Origin: Cymodocea nodosa
Lineage: Eukaryota; Streptophyta; Magnoliopsida; Alismatales; Cymodoceaceae
Direction: 5' to 3'
Assembly (NCBI GenBank): GCA_036874045.1
Contig: JAZBRI010000011.1
Location: 13,162,001-13,226,000 of the forward strand
Length of the DNA: 64,000 nt
Each line of letters opens with the position of its first letter. The stretch's first letter is position 1. The notes beneath the pieces were generated by a model, which saw only the letters and a program-made list of their open reading frames with translations, did no database searches and was not told where the DNA came from. Shown one piece after another: positions 10,377 through 24,000 of the stretch. Made by a program: the position numbers and the translations under genes.

Positions 10377-13300
10377 TTAGGGAATGGCCACGGGAGTAAT
10401 TCGCTTCTTTCCAGCCTTATTTGTCACAACTTGCTCAGAGACGCTAAGCCTTTTGTTTTCTTTAGAAGTTATCATCGATTCAATGGGAACAGGAGTAATG
10501 CGTAAATTTCCAGGATCATTAATTTTACCAGATTCATTTATGGCGGACGGTGATTTATCAGTTGCACTGGTTGCCTCACCATTGTCAACCTCCATACTTG
10601 TTCCAACCTTTTGTTCAGAGCCAGTCGGCGTTTTGTTTTCCTCAGATGTTATCTTTGATTCATCGGAAACAGAAGCAATGCACGTTTTTCCAGACTTGCC
10701 GATCTTAGTAAATCCATTTATGGACGATGGTGATTTAAATACCGGCATGCCCGCTATCTGGTCAGCTGAACTGGCTGACTCTATATTATCGACCCCCATA
10801 CTTGAACCAATCTCACGTCCAGAAGTGGTCTGATTTTTGCTTTCTACGGCAGATATCTGTGATTCTGCGGAGAGAGAGAGAAGACATCACAGTTGGTTCG
10901 TGTGGAAATTTATAAGATATTTCTAATGAACTGTAGAAGCAGAAAAGCATTTGACTTCCGTTGAACATGCGAAATAACTAAGAAATTATACCTGTTAGAT
11001 CTCTAATACCGACTATAGGAGCAATAAGAAAAATAAATTTCTATTGAACATTGGAATAACAAAAATTCAATACCAATCCATGAGTCATGTCAATTGATTT
11101 GACATCTTATCTGATTTCGATACTAAGCAGAACCATCCATGTAACTTCCTTCACACTGATAAAACTCCGCTGGTGTCAGAAAATAGCAAATAGTGGAAGA
11201 ACATTTAAAACCTTTTTTGTTGGCCGTAAGCTTATGTGTAATGCAATCAAACTACATTACTAACTAAATTATAATATATGTTAACCAAATATAACTAATT
11301 TTCAGATTATATAAAAAATAAAATTTACTATTTCATGTTGGATTAGTTGAGTGATATTCCAAAGAATTTAATAACAAGTTCTAAAAGAGTATATAATTCT
11401 TTAGAACTAATCCAAACATAATTTCTATTATAATATAAGCTCAAATATTGTAACCTAATAAAATAGTGTAATTAAATTACATTACATATAGGATTACAAT
11501 CAAGCATACGAGTCCTAATTGTCAAAAGGAAAATAAGGAGGTGCACTGAGGTAAGGGCCAATACACAAACCCCAAGAGATGAGATCCACAAAGGCAGCTC
11601 TGTGTTTGATACTGAAATAACCGCCAGAACACAGGAATATCAACCAACCCTGTTCCTACCATTTAAAATAGAAGTTGTCAAGGAGTTCCTTGGATATTTT
11701 CGTGACACTTGGTCCATTAATCTTTTGCCTCACATTTCTATTGCAATATATATCATGACTAATTTGACCCTTGGTTTCTACTATATTACAATCCTTTTTA
11801 CAGACTGTTGATAAGACTTCCTACTTGCAAAGTGATACCCGGTAAAAGGACACAAGAAATCAGGTTACCTGATAATTGCCAAGGTGATCCAAGTTCACTG
11901 TCCTCAAATTGTATGACGGTACAAAAGCAATCCCGAGAAGACACTGCTAAATATTTTGCATCATATGACCTAACAAAGCAGCATAATTAATTAGATCCAA
12001 CCAATGGTGAACAAAGATTTCTAAATATTAGATATGAAAACCAAATGTGTGTGGCTGATAATAAGATCACCATGCAATATCAGTAATAGCAGCATAATGG
12101 AGCCCAGCAAAGATGGCAATTGGTGGATCGCCCTCTGTATCATACAGAAAGACGGAATTCAAGGTGGCCACAGCGAAAACAATCCGATAAGGAAGCTTAA
12201 AGAAACCATCTGAAGCCAGAAAAAATCAATGAAAATATATCATAAATTTGAATAGAAAATGGAAATAAAAATATGTGCACAGGAAGTGAACTTGAAGAAA
12301 CCTGACTATATATATAGGCAGGTACCTGAACAAGGCCTTCGTAGATGGAAAAGAATTGGGCAGAAACGAATGACAACAATGGGTTTGTTTGCTCCTGGGA
12401 GATGTATGGCAGGCCTGAGTTGAATTGTGAATTTCAAACATGACATAAATATCATAGCGGCTAATTATTTTTATATCAGCAAGTACAAGATTGTGATATT
12501 TGATGTCAAGGTGAAAATAGGAACATGAAGAATTGATGCTTCATGGTAATTATAAATTTGATGTCCAGATATATAACTTGCCTTGAAAAATCTTTTCTTG
12601 AAAATATATATGCAGTGTTTATTGTTTCAGAGGTAAAGGAGAATTTATGGATTCCTGTAAAAGAAAAATGACACCAGTTAACAAACTGATGGTCTAGGCG
12701 AAGAAATAATAATTAACTAGTAAAACATTACAAAATTTGAATTATAATAGACATTTAAACCTAAAAGAAATGGTACGCTGATGCTAAAGATGCATTCTTG
12801 CACATGTTGTAATAAGGGGAATGTTTAGCCAGAAGAGAAATGTTTTCAAACAAGTAAAATACAAAATAGAAGTTGACTATGTAATTTATTTTTTAGATTG
12901 AGCTCGACAAGCCATGCATGAAAACAGACCTAGGATAATACACTTTACCAAATTTGTGGTAACAAGACATGCAAACGTGCACAACAATATCAACCACCCC
13001 TGATAGTTGACTTAGAAACATGATAGTTGTGAGCTTGTGAAATTGTAGACGAAGGTGTATGCTAGTACGAATAAAAGGAAAATGGATAAAAAACGTATTA
13101 TTTTACATCATGTTCACCACAAATAAACCAGTTTCCCTAGAAGAGTTCTGAAGTAACATACATAAAAATATGCATTTTCTTGCAGTATTTATTTAGGTGC
13201 ACCTATACAACAGCTGTTGAGATATACCTGCTGGAACAAGTAAAAAGGATCCATCTGGTGACCATGCCAACCTCCGAAAGAATGATGGCAATGTCTCATC

Positions 13301-16300
13301 ATGAAATAGGTGCGCTTTAGCTGAATGAGCCTGAACAATGAAACCATTAGCAATATGTAAAAATCATTTAAAATAATACTTTACCAGCACCAACATACTA
13401 GTATACAACACCTTAGAATCATCTAGTTTACGTGGTTCTGATTTTGCCACTACATGCTGGCAAGCAAAGTTCATCTTCTGTAGGCCTTTTGATTTACTAT
13501 GCATTTTTTTAGCATAGATCCGGCAGGTTCTGTCTGAACTAAGTGAAGCAATATAATGCCCTAGAGGATCCCATGCCACCCCTTGAACATAGTGCAAGTG
13601 AGCATCCAATACCTGATAGGCACAACCTTATATACAGTGTGCCACAACCAAAACCAGATCAATAGGCTCACAAACACGTTATCATAAGGTCATTGTTGAC
13701 ATCTTTGTTTTTATTGAAAGGAATATATACCTTTATTGGCATCCCAGATGATACACAAATTATCAACAGACCCAGAAACGAGATATTCCCCATCAGCAGA
13801 CCATTGAAGGTCTAAGACGTCCTTCTGATGATGTCTAGTCCAAACATGGTAAAAATGAGAAGATATATAATTATATATGGACACCATACCAAAATATTTT
13901 AACTTACAATAATCTCTTTTCCATTTTCCAGCTCTCCCCATCATCTGTGAGGTGTAACTTCCATATGATCAATTCACCTCCTATTGAAACAACTAAAGTC
14001 AAATCATTCTGTCAAATTACAAAAAGAATCGTGTATCTAAAACAAGACATCATCCTATGAATGAAATGGTAAACAAAGCACCAAATAAAGCATACCATCA
14101 GCACCAGAAGCAATTTGCAGTCCTGCATATATCAGATTAGGATGGTCAATGTCAAATTCATTAGTGAAACTGAGTAAAGAGCAGATAGCCTGAGTGTGAA
14201 ACTACACAATAGGATGATAAGGCAAAAAGAATATTAATGTCAGTACAAAAGGACTGAATAGCCCAAATCCAGTAAGCAGCTATCACATATCCAGGTTCAT
14301 ATAACCATTGGTGATGATCTATCTGAAGATGTGGGATTAAGTTCCAAAACCATACTAATAAGCAAATGCCTAAGTGCATAGATAACCCATCCCAATTAGC
14401 AACATATGATTGTGTGGTGTGCCCACAATCTCTGGGCCTGCAATCCTGCACTTGTCCGAAAACTACCACTCCCCTCTTCACCAGGGATTTTATTTACTTC
14501 AAGGTATATCAGCACAAGCAGTTAATAGGTGGTTACTAGCAGTTGATACCATTAGCACCTTTATAAAAAGCCGCTATTATTAATCCTACATGGGCCTCAA
14601 ATGTAGACATGTCAGAGGGATACAACAGATTGATACAGGCAACACTATTGCCAGCAAAAGAGATTCTTAGGTCTTCATAAACAAAAATCAGTGTCTTAAT
14701 CCTGCTATATGAAGTTGGTCACATAAATTCTTTCCCTCCATGTATTTTTATCCATAACTAAATATTCTGTTAAATTATATAAACTTAAATATTTTTAACT
14801 ATTTCTAAACAAGTAATTTTTGATCTTCCTCCATCTCTTTTGATTTCAGCCAATTTTTTAAATATTAACTTAATAACATTTTGTAAAGTAGGTTTAGTTG
14901 CAAAATGTTTTCAAAGTAAGCCTGATTACTGTAGCATAACCTTTTTGTAAATTCGGTAAAACTATCAAATTCATTCTGTATAGGATGGATTCAGAAGAAC
15001 TGCCAAATTCATCCAGTAGTTTAACCACCGAATGTAATTTGGTTCAAACATGCTCAAGTGTTAGACATAGTTTCATATCTTTATTAGAATTAAGTGGTTG
15101 AACCAACAAATTTACTAATTAATTTTACTTTTATTATAGATGCACCTATAGGCCTATTATGCTTATGATTTCCTATTATGTTATATTCAATTGGCACAAG
15201 CCCTACTTTATTTCAAATGACATTTTTTAATTTATTTTTTATTGTATTACCACTCATCCATCTTAACATCCTCATCTCTATTATACTAACCTTATCCATA
15301 TGCTTATGTTTGAAAGCCTAACATTCTATATCATAAAATATAGTTAGGCAAATAGATGGTCTCTAGAAATTCACTTTTAATTTTAAGGATATTGTTTTAT
15401 TGCATAAGATTTCGAATGGCATTTGTCCACTTTGAGTAATATACTTTGATTTTATGAATAACATCTTCTATAATTTTCCCATTGTTATTATAGATCCTAA
15501 ATATCTAAATACTTATTATTGCTACTTATGGTTCTTATTTAAGATTTTTCTGACCATTCAATTGTATATTATCATCATTACTTAACTATCCTTATTCCTA
15601 TGATATTAAGGCATGCTTTAGATGTTAAAAAAATAGACCTAAGACACACAAAACTAAAACCTTGACTCTCTCTCTTGAAGACTCAAAGTTCTCTAATTTC
15701 CATGACACTTATCATGTTCTTTTCCTCCTATGGAATAAGATTTGGCAACCAGCAGCAACTCCACACAGCCTCCTTTATTTGTATTCCTTGCTCCTTGAAG
15801 GGACGTGGCAGCTCCTCAATCCCTGTTGCTTCTTAGATGATGAATTGACAATAGGGCAAAGTCAACAATCAGCACAAATCCACATCAACTCCTCCATGCA
15901 CCTGTGATCATTGTGTGGTCATGAGCAAATGGCCAATAGATCCATAATGGTCTTTTTCCTTTTAGACACACTATGCCTCTGATCAAGGTACTATAGATTG
16001 TCACTATCGGATGTCACTACTAACCAAAAATTGTCCATTTCTTGTCACAAAGTATAAAAATTAAAAATTAAAAAGAAAACTTTACATTTTTTAACCTTCT
16101 AGTTTGTAGATCATCTGATTTCTGTGTATAATCTTCAATTGGCATGTGGAACATGGAAGAATAAATCCTTACCAACCAATGTGATTTCCCTTTCAGTTCA
16201 CTCATCTACACATTTTTGGGTTCCCCACTCTCCTCTTATAGAACTAGTTAAATGTTGTTCCATGAGATCATGATTTCTTGTTTGCTTCTTTATGTGAAGC

Positions 16301-18173
16301 CAAGTCTGTTCATTAGCTTGATGTATTGCAGTTAATTTTCAGTTTAATACATTCATGGTTTGCCAATAGGGCATACCATTTGTTGTCATATTTTCTAGGG
16401 CTTTGCATATCCAAGGTATTCCATCTAGTTTTAACAAGTACAATCTTTGTCCAGGTATTTGCAATATGTTATAAGATTGCAGTTGGCTTCATGCCATATT
16501 CTTTATCTCACATAATTATTGCACTGGGTTTCTTTGGCCATTGGTATATGTTTTATCGCCTTCTGTGCATGTCATCTTTATTACTTTGTTGTCCTATTTT
16601 TATTTACATAAATCTTGTTGTATCACTCAAAGATAATTAAAGATGGAATTACAATTCTCATGGAAAATAATAACAAAAATTAAGAATTTTCTTTGTTTTA
16701 TTTTTAGCACAACATAGAAGTTCTTGGGTTTATTTGTTTTTAAACTTATGTTGTTGAAACATGGAAGTTTAAACTTTAAATTTATGTTGATGGAAGGTTT
16801 ATGGTAAAATGATATCTTGGAGAACAAGAGAAGACTTGGGACAACTGATTGTGATAGTTCATATTTGAAAAAAATAGTCCAATGTCAATATGGTTTGTTT
16901 GATTTATTCTAAATTATTGCTTTCATAAAAATACATTATTTTAGTTATCTAGCATTTCATTATTAATTGTTTAGCTTGACTCCTTGAGTACTTGTAAAAC
17001 ATGGTGTTAGATATTTCAGATTTAGAATATCAAATGTTTCAAAAATGGATTTTCATATCTAGATTACAACTGAATGCATGCTTATTTGATGATTTTTAAT
17101 GCTTTAATGATGTTGGAATTTTCAATAATTAAGTTACAATTTACACAAATTGCATCACAAACTAAATAGAATTATGTTACAAAAAATTTCTATAGGCATT
17201 TCTAATAGTTTACATAATTTCCAGATCATCATACGTATTTATATGATTGTGTTATATATATGTTTAATCATAGAAATATCTAAGATGATCTGGAAATTCT
17301 ATAAAAAGCAACCAATCAATCAGTGTTTTATACAAGGAAAACAACCAAGAAAAACAAACATCAGTAGCCTTTTATAAATATTGTTCACATCACTACTATC
17401 AATATACCCTTGTGCTAGATAGTGATGGAGCATTCTGAGAGGAAAATCAAATGAAGCAGGATACGCTGACATATAATAACTCTGTTTAACTCATGAACTA
17501 TGCCTTCATGTCGCATAGAGAATCACGATCAAATGCCACCATTTAAAGGGTTGAAATTGCACTGAACACCATAAGTAAAGAACCTAACGAATTTAGTGGC
17601 ATTTTCGCATAAGAAATATCTCAAAATGCTAATTCTATTTACTAACGAAGAATCAATGTTGATTAGTTGTTATATAAATTACAAAAAATGCTACGTTATC
17701 AGATCAATAAAGGAATAGGCACTGAACAGGATACACTCACCTGAAGGAGAGAATCGCAGTGTATTTACGGAATGACCATGGCAAGTAAGAGTAGAAATGT
17801 ATGAAACTTTAGGGACTTTGGTGCGCGAATCACACTGAACCAGCGACCAAAGCTGCAGGAAAAGAAAATGCCAAGAGAAAACAAAGAAATATCGTTACAA
17901 AAGCTTGCAATTTAATCTCTAAGATCACACCAGACAACATTTTTCATCTTCGGCCATAAAACACCTACCCATCTGGCTCATGGAGTAGGAAAACACATCG
18001 AAACCCTTCGATGTGAAATAAGCTAGACACGGCTGAGAAATCGAGTGGATGAATGATACCTTGATATCGTGGTCGCTGCCGCCGGTGGCTAGAAGCCCGG
18101 ACTTGGGGTGGAAATCTAGGGTTAGGACGGGCTTGGAGTCGTGCCAGTTTATCTCGACGACGCCTCCCTTCAT
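10377..18173 (-). CDS. FAS2: Chromatin assembly factor 1 subunit FAS2 (p60), WD40 protein
   Basis: Exons (minus): 18060-18173, 17741-17852, 14096-14122, 13908-13980, 13731-13834, 13626-13412, 13330-13228, 12654-12582, 12414-12326, 12209-12071, 11969-11869, 10864-10377. They join in one frame to 545 aa. FAS2 is the WD40 subunit of CAF-1, which deposits H3-H4 onto newly replicated DNA with FAS1 and MSI1. Conserved blocks are [60 protein letters not shown] and [19 protein letters not shown]. The C-terminal exon is a low-complexity Ser/Thr/Glu/Lys tail with three imperfect repeats around ITSKEN/ITSEEN. Intron 8 (between 12654-12582 and 12414-12326) uses a GC donor. Exon 6 uses a weak TATAAG acceptor. 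The 27-nt exon 3 and the 3.6-kb intron after exon 2 are easy for gene finders to miss. Confidence 0.9.
12415..12581 (-). other. GC-AG intron of FAS2
   Basis: The donor reads CAAG|GCAAGT on the minus strand at 12582/12581. Splicing here joins FSR to [11 protein letters not shown], the conserved order. Using the nearest GT four bases downstream shifts the next exon out of the FAS2 frame. AG|GCAAGT is the classic GC-AG donor consensus. Confidence 0.8.
15150..15600 (-). mobile_element. RTE-type LINE fragment in FAS2 intron 2
   Basis: On the minus strand, broken frames read [11 protein letters not shown], then LKLKVNF and [19 protein letters not shown], then [10 protein letters not shown]. These are the successive landmarks of the C-terminal part of plant RTE-like LINE reverse transcriptases (YLGS...LKLKGKFYR...[23 protein letters not shown]...VGVAPIE). 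Stops and frameshifts interrupt it. The fragment is in the same orientation as FAS2 and sits in its largest intron (14123-17740). I saw nothing else recognisable in that intron except the inverted repeat at 17216-17298. Confidence 0.75.
17216..17298. repeat. Perfect 15-bp inverted repeat, 53-bp loop
   Basis: AATTTCCAGATCATC at 17216-17230 is exactly complementary to 17284-17298. It lies in a FAS2 intron. It could be the end of a small foldback element or chance pairing in AT-rich DNA. Confidence 0.8.
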
Positions 18174-21031
18174 CAGGGGGAAGATGCTCGTCTCCGACCG
18201 CGAGATTTTGTTAGAAGAAGGAAGATAGCGATGGAGATGGATCTGCTGCAGTGGCTGAAGACGGAAGGGGAGGAAGAGAGAGAAGCCTAAGCCACGAAGA
18301 GAAGGACTTTCGCGCGCTGGTGTTTTCAATGGCGGGAAAGGAAGAGGTTGACAAAGGCAGGCATACAAAACTAACTTCAATAAATTAATGTAAAAATAAT
18401 AAGAGAACTGCTTCTTTTTTTGTTAATAAGATAGATAAAATTAAAATAAACCCTAGTATAGATAAAATTAAAATAAACCCTAGTATTTTAAAATCATTAC
18501 CAGGAAAATCTAAAATATACAATCAATAAAAAAACTAAAATATGTTTTCTTCGCCTAACCAATATAACATAAGAGATAAAATAAATTTCAAAATAAGAGA
18601 TAGTCGACAAAGAGATTTAATTATTTCCTTCGTCTTCATTTTATTATTCCAACAGCAACATTTGAAATCATTAACCTTAATATTGATAGCGATAACCTGG
18701 AGTATTTTTAACGAGTTGAGACTAATTGTAAAGACATTTCATTCGATTGAATATTTTTAACTACATCTACAACTTCATTAACTACCATTTTTTTTAATTA
18801 AAAAACAGCAAACTCAAACGTATTATTAAATATTGAGATGATATGTGAGAAAAAATTATAAAAAAAACTGTTTCTACAAATTTGGTAAGACCAAATAAAT
18901 GTTATAAAAAAGGTAAAATGAATAAATTTATAAGTAAGGTATTTAGTAATTTACAATTAAAGTAAGGAGAGAACGATGAGGAGATAAAATTGTCATTTCA
19001 TGTTACATAGGTATTTAATACATTATTAATATATATTATATTATTTTAAATATTATTTTTTAAATTGATAATAATCTTTGTTAATTTATTATTTAATATT
19101 TTAAATATTATTAAATAATATATTTCTTGTCATTTCCTGTAATTACACAAATACCTTACAATTTTTGTTATTTCTCGTTATTTTACATGAATACAAAAAT
19201 AACAATATATTTTTCATCATTTTCATTTCTTATTATTTCAAATTTTTTTGTTATTTTATTTTTCGACGAAAAACATACATAGAACTTAAAATGACAAACC
19301 AAAAAAATCAAAAGATAAAAAGAAATTCACAATTAATAAAGATATATTTGATAAATTCCTTGAAGATAGATATTGCAATTAAAGTAAATGATATTTTCTT
19401 TTTTTCCTAAATTTTCTTTAAATGATAGTTTACGTTAAATACAAACTCCAAGTTAAAATCTTAACTTTAAGAGAAACTTTAACTTTCCAAATCTGATAAT
19501 AATAATTGAAATGCAATCTATTACAAAAGAATTGATTTAAACATATCTAAATTTTACTTATTTACACATTTCAGTCATTTAAAATCAATCATCGACTATT
19601 AACGCCCACTGATGCGACATTTGCACGTATCAATATTTTAATTTTAATAAAAATTATCGTTACGAGTAAAAAAAATCTAAATCAGCCCAGTTAAATGTAG
19701 TATGGGAAAAAAAGTTATGATACTAATGAGATCATAATATTACCGAAAAAATGTGATTATAAGTCTTCTTTAAATCACCCTATCATAAGTTGCAAATCCT
19801 AAATAATACGGGCGAGAAAAATTTATGGAGCAATTTTTTAGTAACACTAAAAGGAAATTATATTTTGTTGTAGGTATTTTATTATTGACTATTTTCATGT
19901 GTATAGGAATAGTATTTAATGTTTCTAGTGATAGCGTTGGGAAAATTTTAAATTATTTTGTCATTAAATTAAAATATATTAATATAATTACTTAATCTAG
20001 TATCTACTAAAATTTTAAATTAATCTACGTAACGTTCATTGTTCTTTTTTCATTCGAGAAAAATAGCTAAAATTTAATTATATTCAGTGAATTTTAAACC
20101 TCTGGATCAAAGAATAACTAAGTTTTTAATATAATTTAAAAAAAAAAACAAATAAATGGAAAAATCCCTTTAATACCTATGCTTAAGAATAAAGGGGGGC
20201 ACACCTAATTGTAAAATTATTGTAGTATTAAGTTCGTACTTTGAAATCAAGGGAAAGGGTGATTGAGGAAATACGCAAGTAAGTGGCTAAAATTATAAAA
20301 ACCCAGTTTGGGGAAAATACCTGTAGATTATATTTATATCGTAAATGACATACGTGAAAGAATAGTTATTAGTATTAAAACTATAAAAAAAAATCTAACA
20401 AACATAAGTTCACGCTAAAAGTCATCTTTAATTCTACTTATTTGTTTTGAGTGTAAATAAAATAACCAAAGGAAATTCAATGAAAATTATATTTGTTAAT
20501 GTCATTTGTAGATAAATAATTTCAGTCAACGAAAGAAAATCAAGAATTAATTTCAAATTAAAATTACGAAAAGGTTCTTTAAAGTCTAAAGCGAGTTGGT
20601 TGGTAATTATAGAAGAAAATAAGAGAAATAAAAGAATTATTAAAGTTATTTGATCAGTAATTACAAGAATAGATTTAAATTTATATAGTTTAATGAAAAT
20701 ATTTAGTGATAGATAAAAATATAAGAAAAAAATTACACTACGTTATCACTGCACTTCTAAATAGCACATTTGAAAAAATTCTCGCCTGATTTTTTAAGGT
20801 AGAGTGCAGAATAAAAGAAACTCGAAATCGAGACAAAAAATACAAAATCTCTAAATCTAGAGAAGTAATATAAAAGAAATTGTTTTTTTACGTTAATCTC
20901 AATTATTAATGTCTATGCTTAATAGACAGACATTTTCCATTTTCTAATATAAAAAATTATCGCCTGTAACTTTTCCAAACTACGTCCGAAATGATCCGCT
21001 TTGACCGTGAAACGGAAACATTCCCTCCGCC
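18174..21031. promoter_or_regulatory. Divergent intergenic region between FAS2 and SAC
   Basis: FAS2 (minus) and the SAC gene (plus) start 2.86 kb apart and point away from each other, so both promoters lie here. GC-rich leader-like sequence is limited to about 18174-18350 and 20990-21031. The middle is strongly AT-rich with no gene. Two adjacent copies of a 27-bp unit (18433-18459, 18460-18486) contain AAACCCTAG, a telo-box-like AAACCCTA motif that in plants is frequent in promoters of replication- and translation-related genes. Confidence 0.6.
18433..18486. repeat. 27-bp perfect tandem duplication with telo-box-like motif
   Basis: Two identical 27-bp units each contain ATAAACCCTAGTAT. They lie about 260 bp upstream of the FAS2 start codon. 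Confidence 0.85.
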
Positions 21032-24000
21032 ATGGCTTGGGCCGATAGCCACCCGATACCGACTCCTTCTCCACCGCCCGCCACCGCCATCGGCACCACC
21101 GACATGGACCATCTCGATGGCAACTTCTGCTACCTCGAGAAATTTCGCCTCTACGAGACACGGGCGGTGACTTCCTCCTCCTCCTCCTCCTTGTCCTAAT
21201 CGAAATTAGGATACAATCGCCTGATATTTGCATTTCCATTTTTTTTGTTTTTTTGTGTGCAGAGATTCTACTTGATCGGGACCGACCATGGGAAGAGATT
21301 CTTCCGGGTACTGAAGATCGATCGGTCGGAGCGGTCGGAGCTCAACATCAGCGAGGACCCTATGATATACTCGCAGCAGGAGGTGAACAACCTTCTCAAA
21401 AGGATCAGCGAGGGTAACCGCTCCACCGGGGGGCTCACCTTTATCGGGAAAGCCTACGGTATCATAGGTCTAGAACTCCGTTCCTTGGTCTCTGTGTTTT
21501 TGTTTTTCGAGCCAGTGGAAACCGGAAAAACCGGCACTGAGGGAAAACATTGTTGTGAAATTTTCTTAATTATTGTTTGTGTTTTCTAGGGTGTATCAAG
21601 TTCATGGAGTCGTACTATCTGATTGTTGTGAGGAAACGACGGCAGATTGGTTCTATATGTGGACATGCGATATATGGCATCGAGGAGAGCCAGATGATAA
21701 CCGTTCCTCATTCATCTGTACAATCTGATATAGCACATTCAAAGAATGAACTTAGGCAAGAAAATTTACAATCACAGTGAAATCCCTCAATAGGCAATAC
21801 ATCGTGTTTATTGATCTTTTTCCTGTTCACAGATACAAGAAGCTTTTATCAAGCGTGGACCTCACCAAGGACTTCTTCTATAGTTACACATATCCTATTA
21901 TGAAGAGTCTACAGAAAAATGTCACTGAAAACATCAATGGATGCATGCCTTATGAGAACATGTTTGTATGGAATGCATTTCTCACAATTACAATTCGATC
22001 ACGTTGTAACAGCACATTGTGGACAATTCCACTGGTTCATGGAAATTTTGGGCAGGTAGTTTCACTCTACTTGCATCCTCTCATTGCATACTATTTTCTG
22101 CATTTTATGTCAATGGAATCATATTCAGTCATTTCTATGGCAACAAGGAATCTGAATTCTAGTCACATTTTTCTGGATAATGACCGTTTGGCATCTCTTG
22201 TTCCCTCTTAGTTCCTTTGTTAATGTAATTTCAGATGTAGAAAGAATAATTTGAAATTGGTGAAGTATAATTCACCCACTTCACCTTAATTACAATTTTT
22301 CTGTTGGCGCTTAGTTTAAAAATGTATAAATTGAGCTATACTGGCATGTGTTTCACAGCTTTGTTAGTTCCAATATTTGAAGTTTCAATTTCAGATTATT
22401 AAATTTGAGCAAAATCCAGAATTTAGCATACAGTTTTGCAATACTGTGCATTGGGAACTGTAATTATTATTTTTCTGTGAAATAACAGGTTAGGTTATCA
22501 ATATATGGGCGTGAATTCACTCTGACCCTTATTTCAAGACGGTCACGGCATTTTGCTGGAACACGGTACAAACTAGGCAACTAGAAACTTTGTTTCATGA
22601 CATGCTTGAGTTTTGGGATCCTAACGCTTGTGTCTGCAACATGAACTATATTTTCTTCCATGTTGGCATTCTCTAAACTTATCGATGAAAATATCATTCT
22701 CAATCTTTCAAACTATATGATTTTTGTTGTATTATGCCTCATTCAACACAATTGAAACAAGTCAGAATTCATTCGATTGAGCCAGAATAGATGGGTCATG
22801 AGATGGTCAGATTTTTTTAAAGTTTAGACTTGTTAGGAAGTAGCTGTAGCTCCATAATTTGATGAGTGACTATCTTTTTTTAAACCAAAAAAATCCAGCA
22901 TTCTACGGATAGGCATAAGATACTTATGTTTGCCAAAACATAAGCTATTTTTCTTCTGTTCTAATCATAAACATTAAACATTTATATTTATAACTACTAG
23001 ATGCTTCAAACTTCACCACATGCATTAACATTACTTAATTTTTAAAGTTTCTATCACTATTTTAAACGTGTTCATTTACATGAAAGTTACATGTGTACTT
23101 TTTAGGTTATTTTGTTTTAGGGAAAAATGGTGTTACATGGATTTTGTGCACTTAGTTGGACGAGGGCATGTGTGACATTTGCATGGGCATGTTTAGTCAT
23201 TAGACGGTCATCTAATAGGTTACAAAATGGTCGATCCATATATCTATATATTATAAGTAGATGCATGGTATTTAATATTGGTTTCATATCATGTATTGAT
23301 CTTAAGGAAAATTGGGATGTATCAAGTATCAGAGGAAACAGTGTAAAAGCATAGAAATGTCGAATTTCAATTGAAAACCTTTAATTTTGACTTGAAAATT
23401 TAGGAAAAGTTAAAGTAAGACATGTTATACAGAAAATAATTAAATTTAATTTTTTGATAATTAAAATGTTGTAAATAATAAATATTGCTATTCACCTACA
23501 GGGGTGACAATGGAGAACTTCATTTTTTATCCTAAAAGCACACATCGATTAGATGGAGTTAAGATTTTGATCAATTTCAAAATTAGAATCAAAATTTAAG
23601 TGTAGAACTAAATGAACATTCCTGCATAGATCATAAATTTAATTAAAAATCTATAAATTAAAGATAAAATCAGAGAATCAGAGAAAATCAGTAGGGAAAA
23701 TCAGGGAGAATGAGTAAATCTGAATACTACAAAAAATTATTGAACAAATGTATAAGAACCCTTGGAATAAGATAAATGCTTGAACAAGAGAAATAACAAA
23801 CATGCAAACCAAGAAAGCTTCACAAAATGAAGTATTAGTCTTGTTGAAGAGCCTCTGATTATTCAAAGAAGATTAGAGAACATTCATAGCAGACAATACC
23901 ATAGAGATCTAATGGAGAGGAGAAAGGAGGAGAGTTGCAGCAGGTAACTAGGTTGAGCAAGGTTTCCAGTCATGCTGACAAATTTTAGCCGAAATTTCAA

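Noticed and set aside
20919..21239. 106-codon minus-strand frame
   Set aside because: Antisense to SAC exon 1 and its leader.
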